From: a virus
IMG/VR virus record: IMGVR_UViG_3300027908_000021
Location: 64,001 to 107,041 of that record
Length of the DNA: 43,041 nt
Reading direction: 5' to 3' (one strand)
Part shown: positions 1 through 7,785 of the stretch, one piece after another
Position numbering within the stretch: the stretch's first letter is position 1
Layout: each line of letters begins with the position of its first letter
Made by a program: the position numbers and the translations under genes
Notes under the pieces: generated by a model
Database searches by the model: none
Seen by the model: the letters and a program-made list of their open reading frames with translations, nothing else
What the model was told of the DNA's origin: nothing

Positions 1-410
1 GTCGAAACGATCTTAAGCACTTCCAAATACTCAGGCGTTACCGGTAATTTCATCAAGTCGCCAAAGGACGATAGGTGCAGTTTTAGGTACGTCCAAGGTA
101 TTTCTTTTACTAAACGTGCCGTTTCGATGGAGCAATTTGCCAGCGTCGTGTCCAACCGCATCTTCCAGCCGTCAGCGTTGTACTTACGGATGATTTCAGG
201 AAAGTGGGGGTTGAGAAACGGTTCCGAGAAACCAGACCACACAAGTATTGAGTCTTTTGGTACGGTGCATAAATACTTTTCCAACAAGGCAGGCGTCATG
301 AGAGTTTCGCCGCCGAGTTTCTTGTAAGCTTTGACGTGTTCTGATTGGGGGCAGTAGTCGCAAGCTACCGAGCATCCTAAACCAAGACAAATTGGGAATT
401 CCTTAAACAC
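1..410 (-). CDS. Radical SAM protein, N-terminal part (runs off left edge)
   Basis: The reading frame opens with GTG at 410, overlapping the stop of the DndC-like gene (GTG lies inside the last codons of that gene), and continues past base 1. Residues 9-16 read LGCSVACDYC, which contains a C-x3-C-x2-C cluster typical of radical SAM enzymes that ligate a 4Fe-4S cluster and cleave S-adenosylmethionine. Further on, GGET and WSGFSEPF are consistent with the first strands of the radical SAM barrel. Only about 136 residues are inside the window, so the substrate cannot be told. Its tight coupling to a DndC-like PP-loop gene suggests a joint modification pathway; this is inference. Confidence 0.75.
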   Translation of the reverse strand, partial: MFKEFPICLGLGCSVACDYCPQSEHVKAYKKLGGETLMTPALLEKYLCTVPKDSILVWSGFSEPFLNPHFPEIIRKYNADGWKMRLDTTLANCSIETARLVKEIPWTYLKLHLSSFGDLMKLPVTPEYLEVLKIVS

Positions 411-1680
411 GATTTACAAAAAATCCACAAGTTTGAGGAGCATCACAAGCTAAAATTTCATCACCTGTCCAACCACGCGGATAAACTCCTTCTCGCCAAC
501 ACCGCTCTATTTCTACTAAATCCGCATCCGTTACTAGCACCACCTCAGATCGACGCTGAATGTCCAAAATCTTAGGTAGAAAATACTTTCTCGCTTTTAT
601 TGTCAAAGGTCCGTGGTGTCCTTTACTGAAGTTTTGATTCTTAGATGGTTTCCAAAGTCGGAATGCTGGATTTCGCATCTCTTCCCAAACAGCGCGAAGT
701 TCTAAAATTGGCGTCAGTTTCGGATTCTTCTTTGCCGCTTCAATGGTCATTCTATCTTCGCTTACTACAGAACATCCCAAACAACCGAACCGTAAAGAAC
801 GTTCTACCAAACCGTCCTCGTGTTGGCCGTACATTTTGGCGACAGGTTGAGTAAACCTTTCCAGTCCGTGCCCTTTTCGCAAGAACGACCCTCGTGTTAC
901 TAAGCGGTTCTGAAGCACCGTTTCTCGTGCCGACGGTACTAAATCAACTCTGTAGAAGTTCTTCTCGTTAAAGACAAACCAGCCTTGTAGAAAGTCATAG
1001 ACTATGCACTCTCGCCAATTAACTATTAGCGGCAGAGCGACGTACTTACCGCTCATCTTTTTATCCATCCAAATACCGCCAGAGCCGCACTCTCCTGAAT
1101 CTTTAGAGCATGCGGCAAACGCAACCTGTTTCGAGTCGTTTAACTTAGCGTCCCTACTCCTACTCTCATTGAATCTAACACCACTCATCATCAAAAACTT
1201 CTCACCCGCCACAGCTTCCGCAGTTTTTGCTAATGCTTCCTCCATAGGTTTTACTTTAAGTACTCGTGTACACCACCGTCCACGCAGCGATGCGTGGACG
1301 GGCAGCAAACCTCTCCCCAAAATATTTACATAAAACCTATCTTTTAGAACTGGACCTACAGTAACGGCTCTGAAACCTCTACGTCGTACTTCGGCCATCA
1401 AAATTTCGGCATTGTGGTTCAATTCTGGCAGTTCTTGTGTGGTATCTGATCGTAAAACAGTGAGAGTTTTTGGACGCTCAACGTAACCATTCTCAATGGC
1501 CCACAACACTAACGCTGTCACTGCTGTGCTATCTTTTCCTCCGCTAAAAGGAATTGACCAATGTTTTACTTGTTTACCTAATTCCCGCAACGCCAACAGT
1601 GATCGACAAATTGCGGATTCCCCATTCTCCAACGGTTTTTGAAAGAATCCTAAGCTAATGCGTCGGTAGGTTTGAGGCAT
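403..1680 (-). CDS. DndC-like PP-loop / PAPS reductase family protein
   Basis: 425 residues. The PP-loop ATP-binding motif SGGKDS is at residues 46-51. FYVNILGRG (117-124) followed by GRWCTRVLKVKP (134-145) strongly resembles DndC, the ATP pyrophosphatase that mobilises sulfur for DNA phosphorothioation. A C-x2-C pair at 300/303 (RFGCLGC) and Cys137 could be the Fe-S ligands of that family. DndC needs partners (DndA/IscS, DndD, DndE) that are not seen here, so it may instead be one of the many phage PAPS-reductase-like proteins of unknown substrate. It follows the glycosyltransferase gene closely (22-nt gap) and is coupled to the radical SAM gene downstream. Confidence 0.8.
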   Translation of the reverse strand: MPQTYRRISLGFFQKPLENGESAICRSLLALRELGKQVKHWSIPFSGGKDSTAVTALVLWAIENGYVERPKTLTVLRSDTTQELPELNHNAEILMAEVRRRGFRAVTVGPVLKDRFYVNILGRGLLPVHASLRGRWCTRVLKVKPMEEALAKTAEAVAGEKFLMMSGVRFNESRSRDAKLNDSKQVAFAACSKDSGECGSGGIWMDKKMSGKYVALPLIVNWRECIVYDFLQGWFVFNEKNFYRVDLVPSARETVLQNRLVTRGSFLRKGHGLERFTQPVAKMYGQHEDGLVERSLRFGCLGCSVVSEDRMTIEAAKKNPKLTPILELRAVWEEMRNPAFRLWKPSKNQNFSKGHHGPLTIKARKYFLPKILDIQRRSEVVLVTDADLVEIERCWREGVYPRGWTGDEILACDAPQTCGFFVNRV

Positions 1681-1702
1681 CTACACATCCTTTGTCTTGT
1701 CG

Positions 1703-3322
1703 TTAATCTTCGGAAAGCAAGGTTTTTGCCTGCCAAACGTCGTCCGGCTTGAAAAGATAGGTGCTTTGTTTCCCGAACAACGTAACGTCCAGTCCGTTAC
1801 CTCTCACCCACTCCTCACAAACTTTTCGATTGTAAATTTGAGCGGGGTTCGTGTGGATTTGAGAAGGACGGCTCCAAAATGGGCGGTGTACCGCATGAAA
1901 GCAGATCGGCGTTTCGATTTCTGCCTTGGGGTTATGCTTTAGACACCACCAACGACTAACGGCGTCCCAACCTTCTGCCGCAAGGAAAACCGCCGGTATC
2001 TCATCCCGATGTTCTTTCCACCAACCGATCCTAAACGCGAACAAATCCGCCCCAACGTGAGCAGACTTGCCTTTCAGTGTATTCAAAGTATGCCGAGTAT
2101 CGAAATTCAGTACATCAACGCGACGGCTGAAACAGCAATCCATCTTCTCCATCTTCTGTCTTAGTACCGCCAACGCTTCCGGTACTAACGCAACGTCACT
2201 GTTGCTAAAAACTACAATATCCTTGTCGGTTGCCGGTTCTGTACAACCTCTGTCAATAATATCCGTGATATAAGGCAGGGTCCGCGTGTCGCCCAAGTCT
2301 TTGCTGGAACGCTGGCCGTTGACTAAACGATGCTCGATGATCGTGTAGTCAGGATCACGCCGCAAATCCTCCCATGTCGCTCTGGCTCTTAGTATCCGTG
2401 GATTATCACCAACATTGCCGAGATACCAATCCGCTACGTGATAAATCTTCCTGCCGCCGGACACCAACGCCGCTGAAATCGTATTCTCTTCAAACAACGG
2501 CCGGGTACAACGACCGGGAGCAAAGTCTTTTTCCTTGATTATCTTTTCGATGCGTGCTCTGACTACCGGAGCTATACTTTCGATGTAAGTTGTTTTCAGT
2601 ACAACGTGCTTTCTAGGCTCACTGTCGTAAAATGGACTTGGACGACCTTGCGGATTGGTTCCCGCCGACATTTGAATCGTCGGCGTCATCGTAGCGTAGG
2701 CTAGATGAAGCGATAGCGTATCGACGGTGATTAAGCAATCGGCTTGACTGAGAACTGCCAGAACGTACTGAGGTTTATCAAAACGCTTATCGGTAAGATC
2801 GTAGATGCGGTGGGACTTACTAAATGCTTTGAATATCCAGTCCCATTGACTAACCGTGTGTGCGTAAGGCGACGAATGGGATTTGAAATTGACTACCAAT
2901 AGCGGCCTGCCGTCTGGTTTAGGCAGTCTGGCAATGATTTGTTCTTCGGCTTTGCGATCACGTTTATCAAATAACGGGCGGTAGTCGTGGTACCTCGTTA
3001 AAAACTCAATGCCCGCATTTGCCCATTGCTTGAGAGTGAAGTTTTCGCAATAGACCAAAGGTTCGGTTGGGTTTCCGTTGACTTGAGTTATAAGGATGCG
3101 GTCTAGGCTATCTTTCTCCGCTATTTTAGTTGCTTCCAGTACAGCATCATCACGTAAGTCAAGAGAATGGACGTGGATGTAAGAACATGGTTCCAGTACG
3201 ACGGCATTGTTTTTACTGACGTACCAATGTACTTCATGCCCCTCTAGTGCGAGCATGTAGGCGATTGGGATAGCGTTAACTACGTCACCTAAGCGTCCAA
3301 GCTGAATTATTCCAACCCTCAT
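1703..3322 (-). CDS. Two-domain glycosyltransferase (GT9-like N domain, GT-A-like C domain)
   Basis: 539 residues. The N-terminal 270 residues start MRVGIIQLGRLGDVVNAIP, the signature of GT9 (ADP-heptose/LPS heptosyltransferase-like) proteins; DCLITVDTLSLHLAYA near residues 205-220 is the typical second-domain donor-binding helix. The C-terminal half contains VFSNSDVAL (a DxD-like metal site) and ends with FHAVHRPFW, resembling a GT-A nucleotide-sugar transferase. It starts directly after the stop of the upstream small gene (TGA followed at once by ATG). With the GT-A gene at 3740 it may glycosylate a virion protein, modified DNA or a host surface; the sequence does not decide between these. 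Confidence 0.75.
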   Translation of the reverse strand: MRVGIIQLGRLGDVVNAIPIAYMLALEGHEVHWYVSKNNAVVLEPCSYIHVHSLDLRDDAVLEATKIAEKDSLDRILITQVNGNPTEPLVYCENFTLKQWANAGIEFLTRYHDYRPLFDKRDRKAEEQIIARLPKPDGRPLLVVNFKSHSSPYAHTVSQWDWIFKAFSKSHRIYDLTDKRFDKPQYVLAVLSQADCLITVDTLSLHLAYATMTPTIQMSAGTNPQGRPSPFYDSEPRKHVVLKTTYIESIAPVVRARIEKIIKEKDFAPGRCTRPLFEENTISAALVSGGRKIYHVADWYLGNVGDNPRILRARATWEDLRRDPDYTIIEHRLVNGQRSSKDLGDTRTLPYITDIIDRGCTEPATDKDIVVFSNSDVALVPEALAVLRQKMEKMDCCFSRRVDVLNFDTRHTLNTLKGKSAHVGADLFAFRIGWWKEHRDEIPAVFLAAEGWDAVSRWWCLKHNPKAEIETPICFHAVHRPFWSRPSQIHTNPAQIYNRKVCEEWVRGNGLDVTLFGKQSTYLFKPDDVWQAKTLLSED

Positions 3323-3501
3323 TCAAAGCCCTCTGCTGTCCTTGACCAATTGAATCAAAACTCGCTGGCCGTCGTCGCTATAAACCGTATGAATCAAAAC
3401 TCCTCGTTCTTTGCAACACGCAATCATTTCTTTAGCAACATCTACTGAATAAAACACACCACTTCTTCACGCAAGCAATCGTTTACTTCACGTAATGTCA
3501 T
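3323..3501 (-). pseudogene. Small gene with apparent frameshift
   Basis: An ATG at 3501 overlaps the upstream stop (ATGA) and encodes MTLREVNDCLREEVVCFIQ before a stop. In another frame a peptide beginning VFYSVDVAKEMIACCKERG runs on from 3457 to a TGA at 3323 that touches the glycosyltransferase ATG. The two pieces join smoothly if two bases of a GTGTGT run near 3455-3460 are removed. Either the gene is frameshifted, a sequencing error is present, or the second piece starts on its own at GTG 3457 or ATG 3427. I recognise no domain. Confidence 0.45.
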
Positions 3502-3728
3502 ACTTTTGCCGCCTGAATAATATCACCCAAAGTCAGCATCGACGCCAGATTGAACAACGAAGACTTTTCAATAGCGGCCCACTCGTCTGGGTCTAGGCGT
3601 TGTTTTAGTAAATCCATTGCGAATATGAATGGAATTTCTTCTTCCGGCTTCGCATCAAAAGCTTGTTGATACTCTTCGCTGATTATGACGCCTACCGCTT
3701 TGACTAAAATCTCTCTCATCCTGCTCAT
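3498..3728 (-). CDS. Hypothetical small protein
   Basis: About 76 residues from the ATG at 3728, which has a GAAAGGG Shine-Dalgarno 6 nt upstream; an in-frame TTG at 3743 is less likely because it overlaps the preceding stop. The protein is acidic and helical with PEEEIPFIFAMDLLKQRLDPDEW in the centre. It lies between the GT-A glycosyltransferase and a possibly frameshifted small gene, all overlapping or nearly so, so it is probably co-translated. No family recognised. Confidence 0.6.
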   Translation of the reverse strand: MSRMREILVKAVGVIISEEYQQAFDAKPEEEIPFIFAMDLLKQRLDPDEWAAIEKSSLFNLASMLTLGDIIQAAKV

Positions 3729-3739
3729 TTTACCCTTTC

Positions 3740-4663
3740 TCAAACTCCGTCCTCGTTTCGCATACTGGACGACAACCGAAGATCGTGTTCAAGGTGAGGT
3801 TTATGTCCAGTACGCCATTCGTACAGCCCGCTCTCCCCGACAACTAAATCCGTCTCCGGATTAAACTTGTGAAAGCTGATTATCTCCCATCGCTTCTGAT
3901 ATCCGCGTTGCTCGCTAGCGCCATGCCAATGATGTAAGCAGGCACCCTTCACGTAACCGATGTTCTGCCGGATATGAAGATCGCACCGCCTTGCCCACGT
4001 CTTGATAGCTGCAACGTAGCCGGGCGATAAAGGGTCGGGAGGCAAGTAGCCGTCCCAACGACCCCGCAATGCCCACGCCATGAGCGTATCGCCACTGCCA
4101 GACACGCACGTATCCAACAAGCCTTCAAGATTCTGCCACGCATCGACCGTACAGGCCCATGCCAAACCGGGATGACCTCTGGCGATGTACTCGGTTTGAA
4201 TCGGCGGTATTTGGTGAAATCCCTTGTCTACAAAAACCTTCAAAGCAGAGGGACAGAACCACAAGACTTCTTCAAACTGATTTAGATAAACGGCCTGTCC
4301 AAACATTTGAACAACTTGATAATGCTGCAAAGCATGTACAGTTTCGTTTACCCAATTTTGAATCGAAAACGAAACATCTGCATCAATCCAAGCAATGTAC
4401 TTGGTGTTCGGGTTGGTAGCGATTGCGTGCCGAATGCCGATATTCAGAGCCCGCTCTTTGTGCCAAAGCTCTGATTTCGTTCTCAATTGAATCGTGTCAG
4501 CGTCCGGTGTCGTCTCAAAAGGACGTTCGCCCAAAGCAACCTCTACCGTCACCAACCGACAACCAAATTGCTTGATATAGGCAGCGAACTCCTTGTACAA
4601 CCGGATACGTGAGTTAAAACGGTTCGGGTTAAACAAACAGGTTACAACAGTCAGATCGTTCAT
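3740..4663 (-). CDS. GT-A fold glycosyltransferase
   Basis: 307 residues. N-terminal MNDLTVVTCLFNPNRF is the first strand of a GT-A nucleotide-sugar transferase; ERALNIGIRHAI (about 71-82) and IDADVSF (about 93-99) give the helix and DxD metal-binding motif. GHPGLAWACTVDAW and the region up to CLHHWHG are typical acceptor and late metal-site elements. It is the first gene after a strong terminator (4706-4749) and a GGTATAAT box (4697-4704), with an AAAGGAG Shine-Dalgarno, so it likely starts the leftmost transcription unit together with the second glycosyltransferase and the DndC-like gene. Confidence 0.75.
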   Translation of the reverse strand: MNDLTVVTCLFNPNRFNSRIRLYKEFAAYIKQFGCRLVTVEVALGERPFETTPDADTIQLRTKSELWHKERALNIGIRHAIATNPNTKYIAWIDADVSFSIQNWVNETVHALQHYQVVQMFGQAVYLNQFEEVLWFCPSALKVFVDKGFHQIPPIQTEYIARGHPGLAWACTVDAWQNLEGLLDTCVSGSGDTLMAWALRGRWDGYLPPDPLSPGYVAAIKTWARRCDLHIRQNIGYVKGACLHHWHGASEQRGYQKRWEIISFHKFNPETDLVVGESGLYEWRTGHKPHLEHDLRLSSSMRNEDGV

Positions 4664-4696
4664 TTAAGAAAACTCCTTTGTTGGTTCTCCAAAGGG

Positions 4697-4704
4697 ATTA
4701 TACC
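4697..4704 (-). promoter_or_regulatory. Putative promoter -10 box GGTATAAT
   Basis: On the minus strand GGTATAAT stands 33 nt upstream of the glycosyltransferase ATG at 4663. The -35 position holds no TTGACA-like hexamer. The same GGTATAAT word occurs before other genes in the window. Confidence 0.5.
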
Positions 4705-4705
4705 G

Positions 4706-4749
4706 AAAGAAAAACAGCCGGGCGTAAGCTTCGATTTACTGCCCGGCTG
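4706..4749 (-). terminator. Rho-independent terminator after the 4819-5247 gene
   Basis: Perfect 9-bp inverted repeat CAGCCGGGC (4715-4723) and GCCCGGCTG (4741-4749), loop 17 nt, followed on the minus strand by TTTTTCTTT. It ends the unit carrying the virion genes and precedes the glycosyltransferase promoter. Confidence 0.85.
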
Positions 4750-4818
4750 CCGGAGGTGAAGACTTGGAGATTTTCTTTTGAACACTTCGACCCAAACAAA
4801 CCTAACAAAGCCCTAAAA

Positions 4819-5247
4819 TCAGTAGGCCGTACCATTCGGGGGAGTCACAGTACCACCAGAAATCTGAGCGTTGATCGACAACATCACTTTACCTGCACGC
4901 TCAACAGTGTGTGGCATGTCAGACACAATCATACTGGTGATAGTCCAACCGTCGTTCGATGCGTTGGACACAACCAAGTTGACGTTTGTAAGCTGAGTGC
5001 TCGGGATAATACCTACGGACGTTTGAAAGGGTTGGTGAGCTTGGTCGTAGTCAATCTCAATAGTTACTCGAAAATCGGTAAAGGTTGCCGCTCTTACGGG
5101 GTGATTGCCGCAAAGCGAGTTAGTATACGTCAAGATCGTTGCCGGATTTTGTAAACTCCAGCGAACGACAGGAAACGTAATATTGCTTGCGGATGTGTCG
5201 GTAACCGTGACGTTGCCCGCGAAGCCCGTGGTAGGGGTGTAAGCCAT
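4819..5247 (-). CDS. Putative phage structural protein
   Basis: 142 residues, beta-rich with many T, S, N and V residues and no catalytic motif. ATG at 5247 has a GGAGAT Shine-Dalgarno; the spacer between it and the ATG contains the recurrent TTTACTAAA word. FRVTIEIDYDQAHQPFQ and ERAGKVMLSINAQ suggest a beta-sandwich such as a tail tube, tail terminator or decoration protein. The gene is followed by a strong terminator. The structural assignment rests on composition and position in the head-tail region; no family was recognised. Confidence 0.55.
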   Translation of the reverse strand: MAYTPTTGFAGNVTVTDTSASNITFPVVRWSLQNPATILTYTNSLCGNHPVRAATFTDFRVTIEIDYDQAHQPFQTSVGIIPSTQLTNVNLVVSNASNDGWTITSMIVSDMPHTVERAGKVMLSINAQISGGTVTPPNGTAY

Positions 5248-5277
5248 TTTAGTAAATCTCCAAGTAAAAGTTTGTGT

Positions 5278-5784
5278 TTAATGTCCGGCCAAAAGAAAAT
5301 CGCACTGAATCGTCCCGCTTGACGACTCCAACCGAAACGTATGAGCAGTACTCGAATTGATCGCATATCCAGTTGCCGCCGTAGACGCTATCAGAACTCC
5401 CGCCGTCCCGTCCGCATTACCTAAAATAGTCAGATTACCGCTACCCCAAATACTTGTTACGGGATTCGATCCCCCACCTATGATTAAATTTTGTCCCGTC
5501 GTTGAGTTGTTGTAGAATGCGATTATCAAAAGATCGGCAAACGTACAGGCAGAGCCGTCAGGATTGGTCAAAGTATTCAAATCCAGCACTACGGGCGTAC
5601 CACTCGTTACGCTAACCGTGTTGCCACTGACATTGTTGATTTGCCCATCACCCGAACCGGCACCGTTATTGAAATTGATTGCCCCGCCAAACGCTAACTG
5701 GACCGCCGGACTGCCAAGATTGCCGAAATTATCAAGCCAGTTAGCGATAGCAGCAAGATTGACGATGGAAGATTGGAAAGGCAT
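5278..5784 (-). CDS. Putative phage structural protein, beta-rich
   Basis: 168 residues, very rich in G, N, S and T, without charged clusters or catalytic motifs; reads such as VSGNTVSVTSGTPVVLDL and SSTAHTFRLESSSG look like repeated beta strands of a surface or fibre-associated virion protein. It lies 30 nt upstream of another beta-rich gene on the same strand. No obvious Shine-Dalgarno is seen before ATG 5784. Divergent from the plus-strand moron at 5830, whose promoter lies in the short intergenic gap. Confidence 0.55.
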   Translation of the reverse strand: MPFQSSIVNLAAIANWLDNFGNLGSPAVQLAFGGAINFNNGAGSGDGQINNVSGNTVSVTSGTPVVLDLNTLTNPDGSACTFADLLIIAFYNNSTTGQNLIIGGGSNPVTSIWGSGNLTILGNADGTAGVLIASTAATGYAINSSTAHTFRLESSSGTIQCDFLLAGH

Positions 5785-5795
5785 TATTTAAGTCC

Positions 5796-5803
5796 GGTAT
5801 AAT
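5796..5803 (+). promoter_or_regulatory. Putative promoter -10 box GGTATAAT
   Basis: CCGGTATAAT stands 26 nt upstream of ATG 5830 and is followed by an ACGAAAGGA Shine-Dalgarno. No good -35 hexamer is present at 16-18 bp. Same box type as at 4697 and 6554. Confidence 0.5.
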
Positions 5804-5829
5804 AGCTTTAACTGACGAAAGGAAAAGTT

Positions 5830-6111
5830 ATGCCTTGTACAGACGGCGGTGTTCCTTACGAAACTGAAGAAACCGTTTCCTTGCCCGAAGCAGTTCTTTG
5901 CGGTCTACTTAACGTCCTTCTACAATTTGGTACATATAGCGAGTACGTTAGCCGCATAAACTGGAAGGAATGTGGTGTGTCGTGCCTACAGTTTGATAAA
6001 TGGTGGTTTGAACATCAAAATTCCGACAGAGAAAGAAAAGAAAAAGAACGGCTGAGATCTGCCGCTTTAGCCAAACTCACAGCGAAAGAGAAAGAAGCTT
6101 TGGGTCTGTAG
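5830..6111 (+). CDS. Hypothetical moron protein
   Basis: 93 residues on the strand opposite to the structural genes. The ACGAAAGG ribosome site is shared with most other plus-strand genes here. The N-terminal half holds SLPEAVLCGLLNVLLQFG (helical) and cysteines 50 and 54; the C-terminal third (DRERKEKERLRSAALAKLTAKEKEALG) is a highly charged helix. No family recognised. It meets the minus-strand coiled-coil gene tail to tail with only 1 nt between them. Confidence 0.65.
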   Translation: MPCTDGGVPYETEETVSLPEAVLCGLLNVLLQFGTYSEYVSRINWKECGVSCLQFDKWWFEHQNSDRERKEKERLRSAALAKLTAKEKEALGL

Positions 6112-6112
6112 C

Positions 6113-6553
6113 TCATTCCTCTTGAGCCGCGTCCCATTCGCTCTCGTGCTCACGGGCATGGTCTATTCTCAAGTCGTGGTGCGTGTCACCTAACTGCTCG
6201 TGTTGGTCAGCTTTTTGATTGTGGTACTCCGCTTCCTTTGGATTATCTAAAGCAGTTTTGCGATGAACTTCGGCGGCTTTGCGGTGAGCGTCTTCGGCCT
6301 CAGAATGAGCACCGGCAGCTTCGTCATGATCCTTTTGTGCCTGTTCGTGAGCACCTTCCCAATCAGCCGCAGAACTTTCGTAAGCCTTCTCACTGGCCGA
6401 ATGAGCGTCGGACGATGCTTTATGTGCTGCTCTGGACGCCTCGGATGCGGCTCGTGCGGCATCGGACCATGAGAGGTTTTGTGCTCTGGAAAGACTCTGG
6501 TGCTTATCCCATAACTTTCTAGCAAAGTAAGAAACTGGACGTTTGGCCTGCAC
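6113..6553 (-). CDS. Tagged coiled-coil protein (SLSRAQNL tag)
   Basis: 146 residues from GTG 6553. Residues 21-35 read SLSRAQNLSWSDAAR, matching the tag of the GNAT protein at 19381 (FLSRFAQSLDLSWSDAAREA), so it belongs to the same recurring tag family. The rest is an Ala-, Glu- and His-rich heptad-like helix (repeats of A-H-x-A-S/E) with no catalytic motif, probably a long coiled coil. Role unknown; possibly an internal virion protein or effector. Its start codon overlaps the GGTATAAT box of the plus-strand gene at 6592. Confidence 0.65.
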   Translation of the reverse strand: MQAKRPVSYFARKLWDKHQSLSRAQNLSWSDAARAASEASRAAHKASSDAHSASEKAYESSAADWEGAHEQAQKDHDEAAGAHSEAEDAHRKAAEVHRKTALDNPKEAEYHNQKADQHEQLGDTHHDLRIDHAREHESEWDAAQEE

Positions 6554-6561
6554 GGTATAAT
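6554..6561 (+). promoter_or_regulatory. Putative promoter -10 box GGTATAAT
   Basis: CGGTATAAT lies 30 nt upstream of ATG 6592 and overlaps the start codon region of the divergent gene at 6553. No convincing -35. Downstream AAAAAAGGAAG supplies the ribosome site. Confidence 0.5.
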
Positions 6562-6591
6562 TACTAACGGTTTAACCAAAAAAGGAAGTTT

Positions 6592-6759
6592 ATGGAGTTG
6601 GGCTACTACTGGATTCTAGTCGATGACCGATGGACTGTCGCTCAATATCTGGGTAACGGTTTTTGGGAATGCAGCGGCTTTGATGATGTAGGCTTGACCG
6701 ATTTTGATATTCAAAAAATCGGGCCACGAATCGAATTGCCTAACGAATGCAAAACTTAA
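6592..6759 (+). CDS. Small hypothetical moron protein
   Basis: 55 residues. ATG 6592 follows an AAAGGAAG Shine-Dalgarno and a GGTATAAT promoter box. The peptide starts MELGYYWILVDDRWTVAQYLG and contains FWECSGFDD; this resembles the short WYWVRxxGxWxVAxxxxGxWxxxG phage proteins often found among early or accessory genes (remembered pattern, not searched). Function unknown. It is followed after 14 nt by another small plus-strand gene. Confidence 0.6.
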   Translation: MELGYYWILVDDRWTVAQYLGNGFWECSGFDDVGLTDFDIQKIGPRIELPNECKT

Positions 6760-6773
6760 CAAAAGGTGTTGTA

Positions 6774-6947
6774 ATGAACAAAGAAGATGTGGTTTTCCGG
6801 TACGTTTTCCGGTACGTTTTCCGTTGCTGCATGAGAATGCTTCTTGTTACAGTAACTTATAACTACTTCCATGCAACAAACGGGTTTACCGTTCCTCTGG
6901 ACATAAGGCTTGCTTTTCTTGTCTTGTTTGTTCTTGCCTTTAATTAA
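6774..6947 (+). CDS. Small membrane protein with tandem VFRY repeat
   Basis: 57 residues from ATG 6774, preceded by AAAGGTG. Residues 7-17 are VFRYVFRYVFR, encoded by a direct repeat of TTTTCCGGTACG at about 6790-6815. A hydrophobic helix (residues about 42-56, RLAFLVLFVLAF) ends the protein. It overlaps the 3' end of the minus-strand gene 6944-7468 by 4 nt. Function unknown. Confidence 0.5.
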   Translation: MNKEDVVFRYVFRYVFRCCMRMLLVTVTYNYFHATNGFTVPLDIRLAFLVLFVLAFN

Positions 6948-7468
6948 GTATAAGTTGTGGTTAATAAATCTGCTATCGGAACCATCAAAACCGTGTTAAT
7001 CTGCTGATAGCACGTCCAGAGCGGTTGCTTAAGCATCGAATCTTTTACCCGTTGATCCGCTGGTGCCATAACCCAACTGTAAAACAACGTCGGATTGCCT
7101 AACTTGCCGGGCGTAGTGCCATCCGCAGTCGTTAAGGCTTGCAGAATGACGATATTTAGTAAAGAAAGCTGATCGACATTGTAAGCACCGGACATTATTT
7201 CCAGCGGGTAAGCGATGCTTAGTTCTGACCAGATAGAGTTTCGTTGGTACGGTTTTTCTAGTAAACGACCTAGGCCGATCTTTACCGCTGGTCGATCTGC
7301 TAATTGAGCATTCATCGGCGGGACAAAGCCTTGTGTCTGTTCGTTGATTTGAGTATTGCGGCTCGGCTTGACTAACTGATTAAATTGTGTGGAGTAAGTA
7401 CCGCCATTTACCGTGAGTGCTTGCCAAATCGTGTAATAACCTTGCGAAAATGGATTACTTCCTGCCAT
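6944..7468 (-). CDS. Putative virion protein
   Basis: 174 residues, no charge clusters, with PSRNTQINEQTQGFVPPMNAQLADRPAVKIGLGRLLEKPYQRNSIWSELSIAYPLEIMSG in the middle and a stretch VDQLSLLNIVILQAL. The phrase on 'IxYPLEI..G..N.DxL..L' looks like a tail terminator or minor tail protein that handles measurement at the tail end, but I do not recognise the family. ATG 7468 is preceded by an AGGAAAA ribosome site overlapped by the TTTAGTA word of the plus-strand promoter at 7477. Confidence 0.55.
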   Translation of the reverse strand: MAGSNPFSQGYYTIWQALTVNGGTYSTQFNQLVKPSRNTQINEQTQGFVPPMNAQLADRPAVKIGLGRLLEKPYQRNSIWSELSIAYPLEIMSGAYNVDQLSLLNIVILQALTTADGTTPGKLGNPTLFYSWVMAPADQRVKDSMLKQPLWTCYQQINTVLMVPIADLLTTTYT

Positions 7469-7476
7469 TGGCGAAA

Positions 7477-7522
7477 TTTAGTAAATTTTCCTCTTGCTTT
7501 TACTTAAACCGCACGATATAGT
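7477..7522 (+). promoter_or_regulatory. Promoter P1 with TTTAGTA operator
   Basis: TTGCTT (7494-7499), 17-bp spacer, TATAGT (7517-7522), driving the gene at 7550. Upstream TTTAGTAAATTTTCCT and the -35/spacer TTTTACTTAAA form an inverted pair. Nearly the same 30-bp block recurs at 8229 and 16559. Confidence 0.75.
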
Positions 7523-7549
7523 ATTTAAAGTTCAAACGAAAGGAAAAGA

Positions 7550-7762
7550 ATGAGCGGCAGAGCTTTGACTACTATGCGGGACAGAGTAATCAACCGAATC
7601 GCTAACCAAGGGCGTTTTGACTACTGCTACACAAGAGGCGACCAAAACGCGAAAACCTACGCGAGTTACGCCGACTGGTTACAAACTGAGTGCAGCGATG
7701 ACGATTTGATCGACGCTTTTGTGCGAGTAATTCAAGCAACAACGGAAGCAAACGAGGACTAA
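7550..7762 (+). CDS. Hypothetical moron protein
   Basis: 70 residues. ATG 7550 sits 7 nt after an ACGAAAGGA ribosome site, the shared leader of the plus-strand genes, and is the first gene after promoter P1. The protein (MSGRALTTMRDRVINRIANQGRF...DWLQTECSDDDLIDAFVRVIQATTEANED) looks like a small helical phage protein with a W-L-x(6)-D-D-L motif. No family recognised. It begins an apparent four-gene plus-strand unit (7550-8926, with an added internal promoter at 8241). Confidence 0.65.
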   Translation: MSGRALTTMRDRVINRIANQGRFDYCYTRGDQNAKTYASYADWLQTECSDDDLIDAFVRVIQATTEANED

Positions 7763-7785
7763 TCATGTCAAACGAAAGGAACAGA

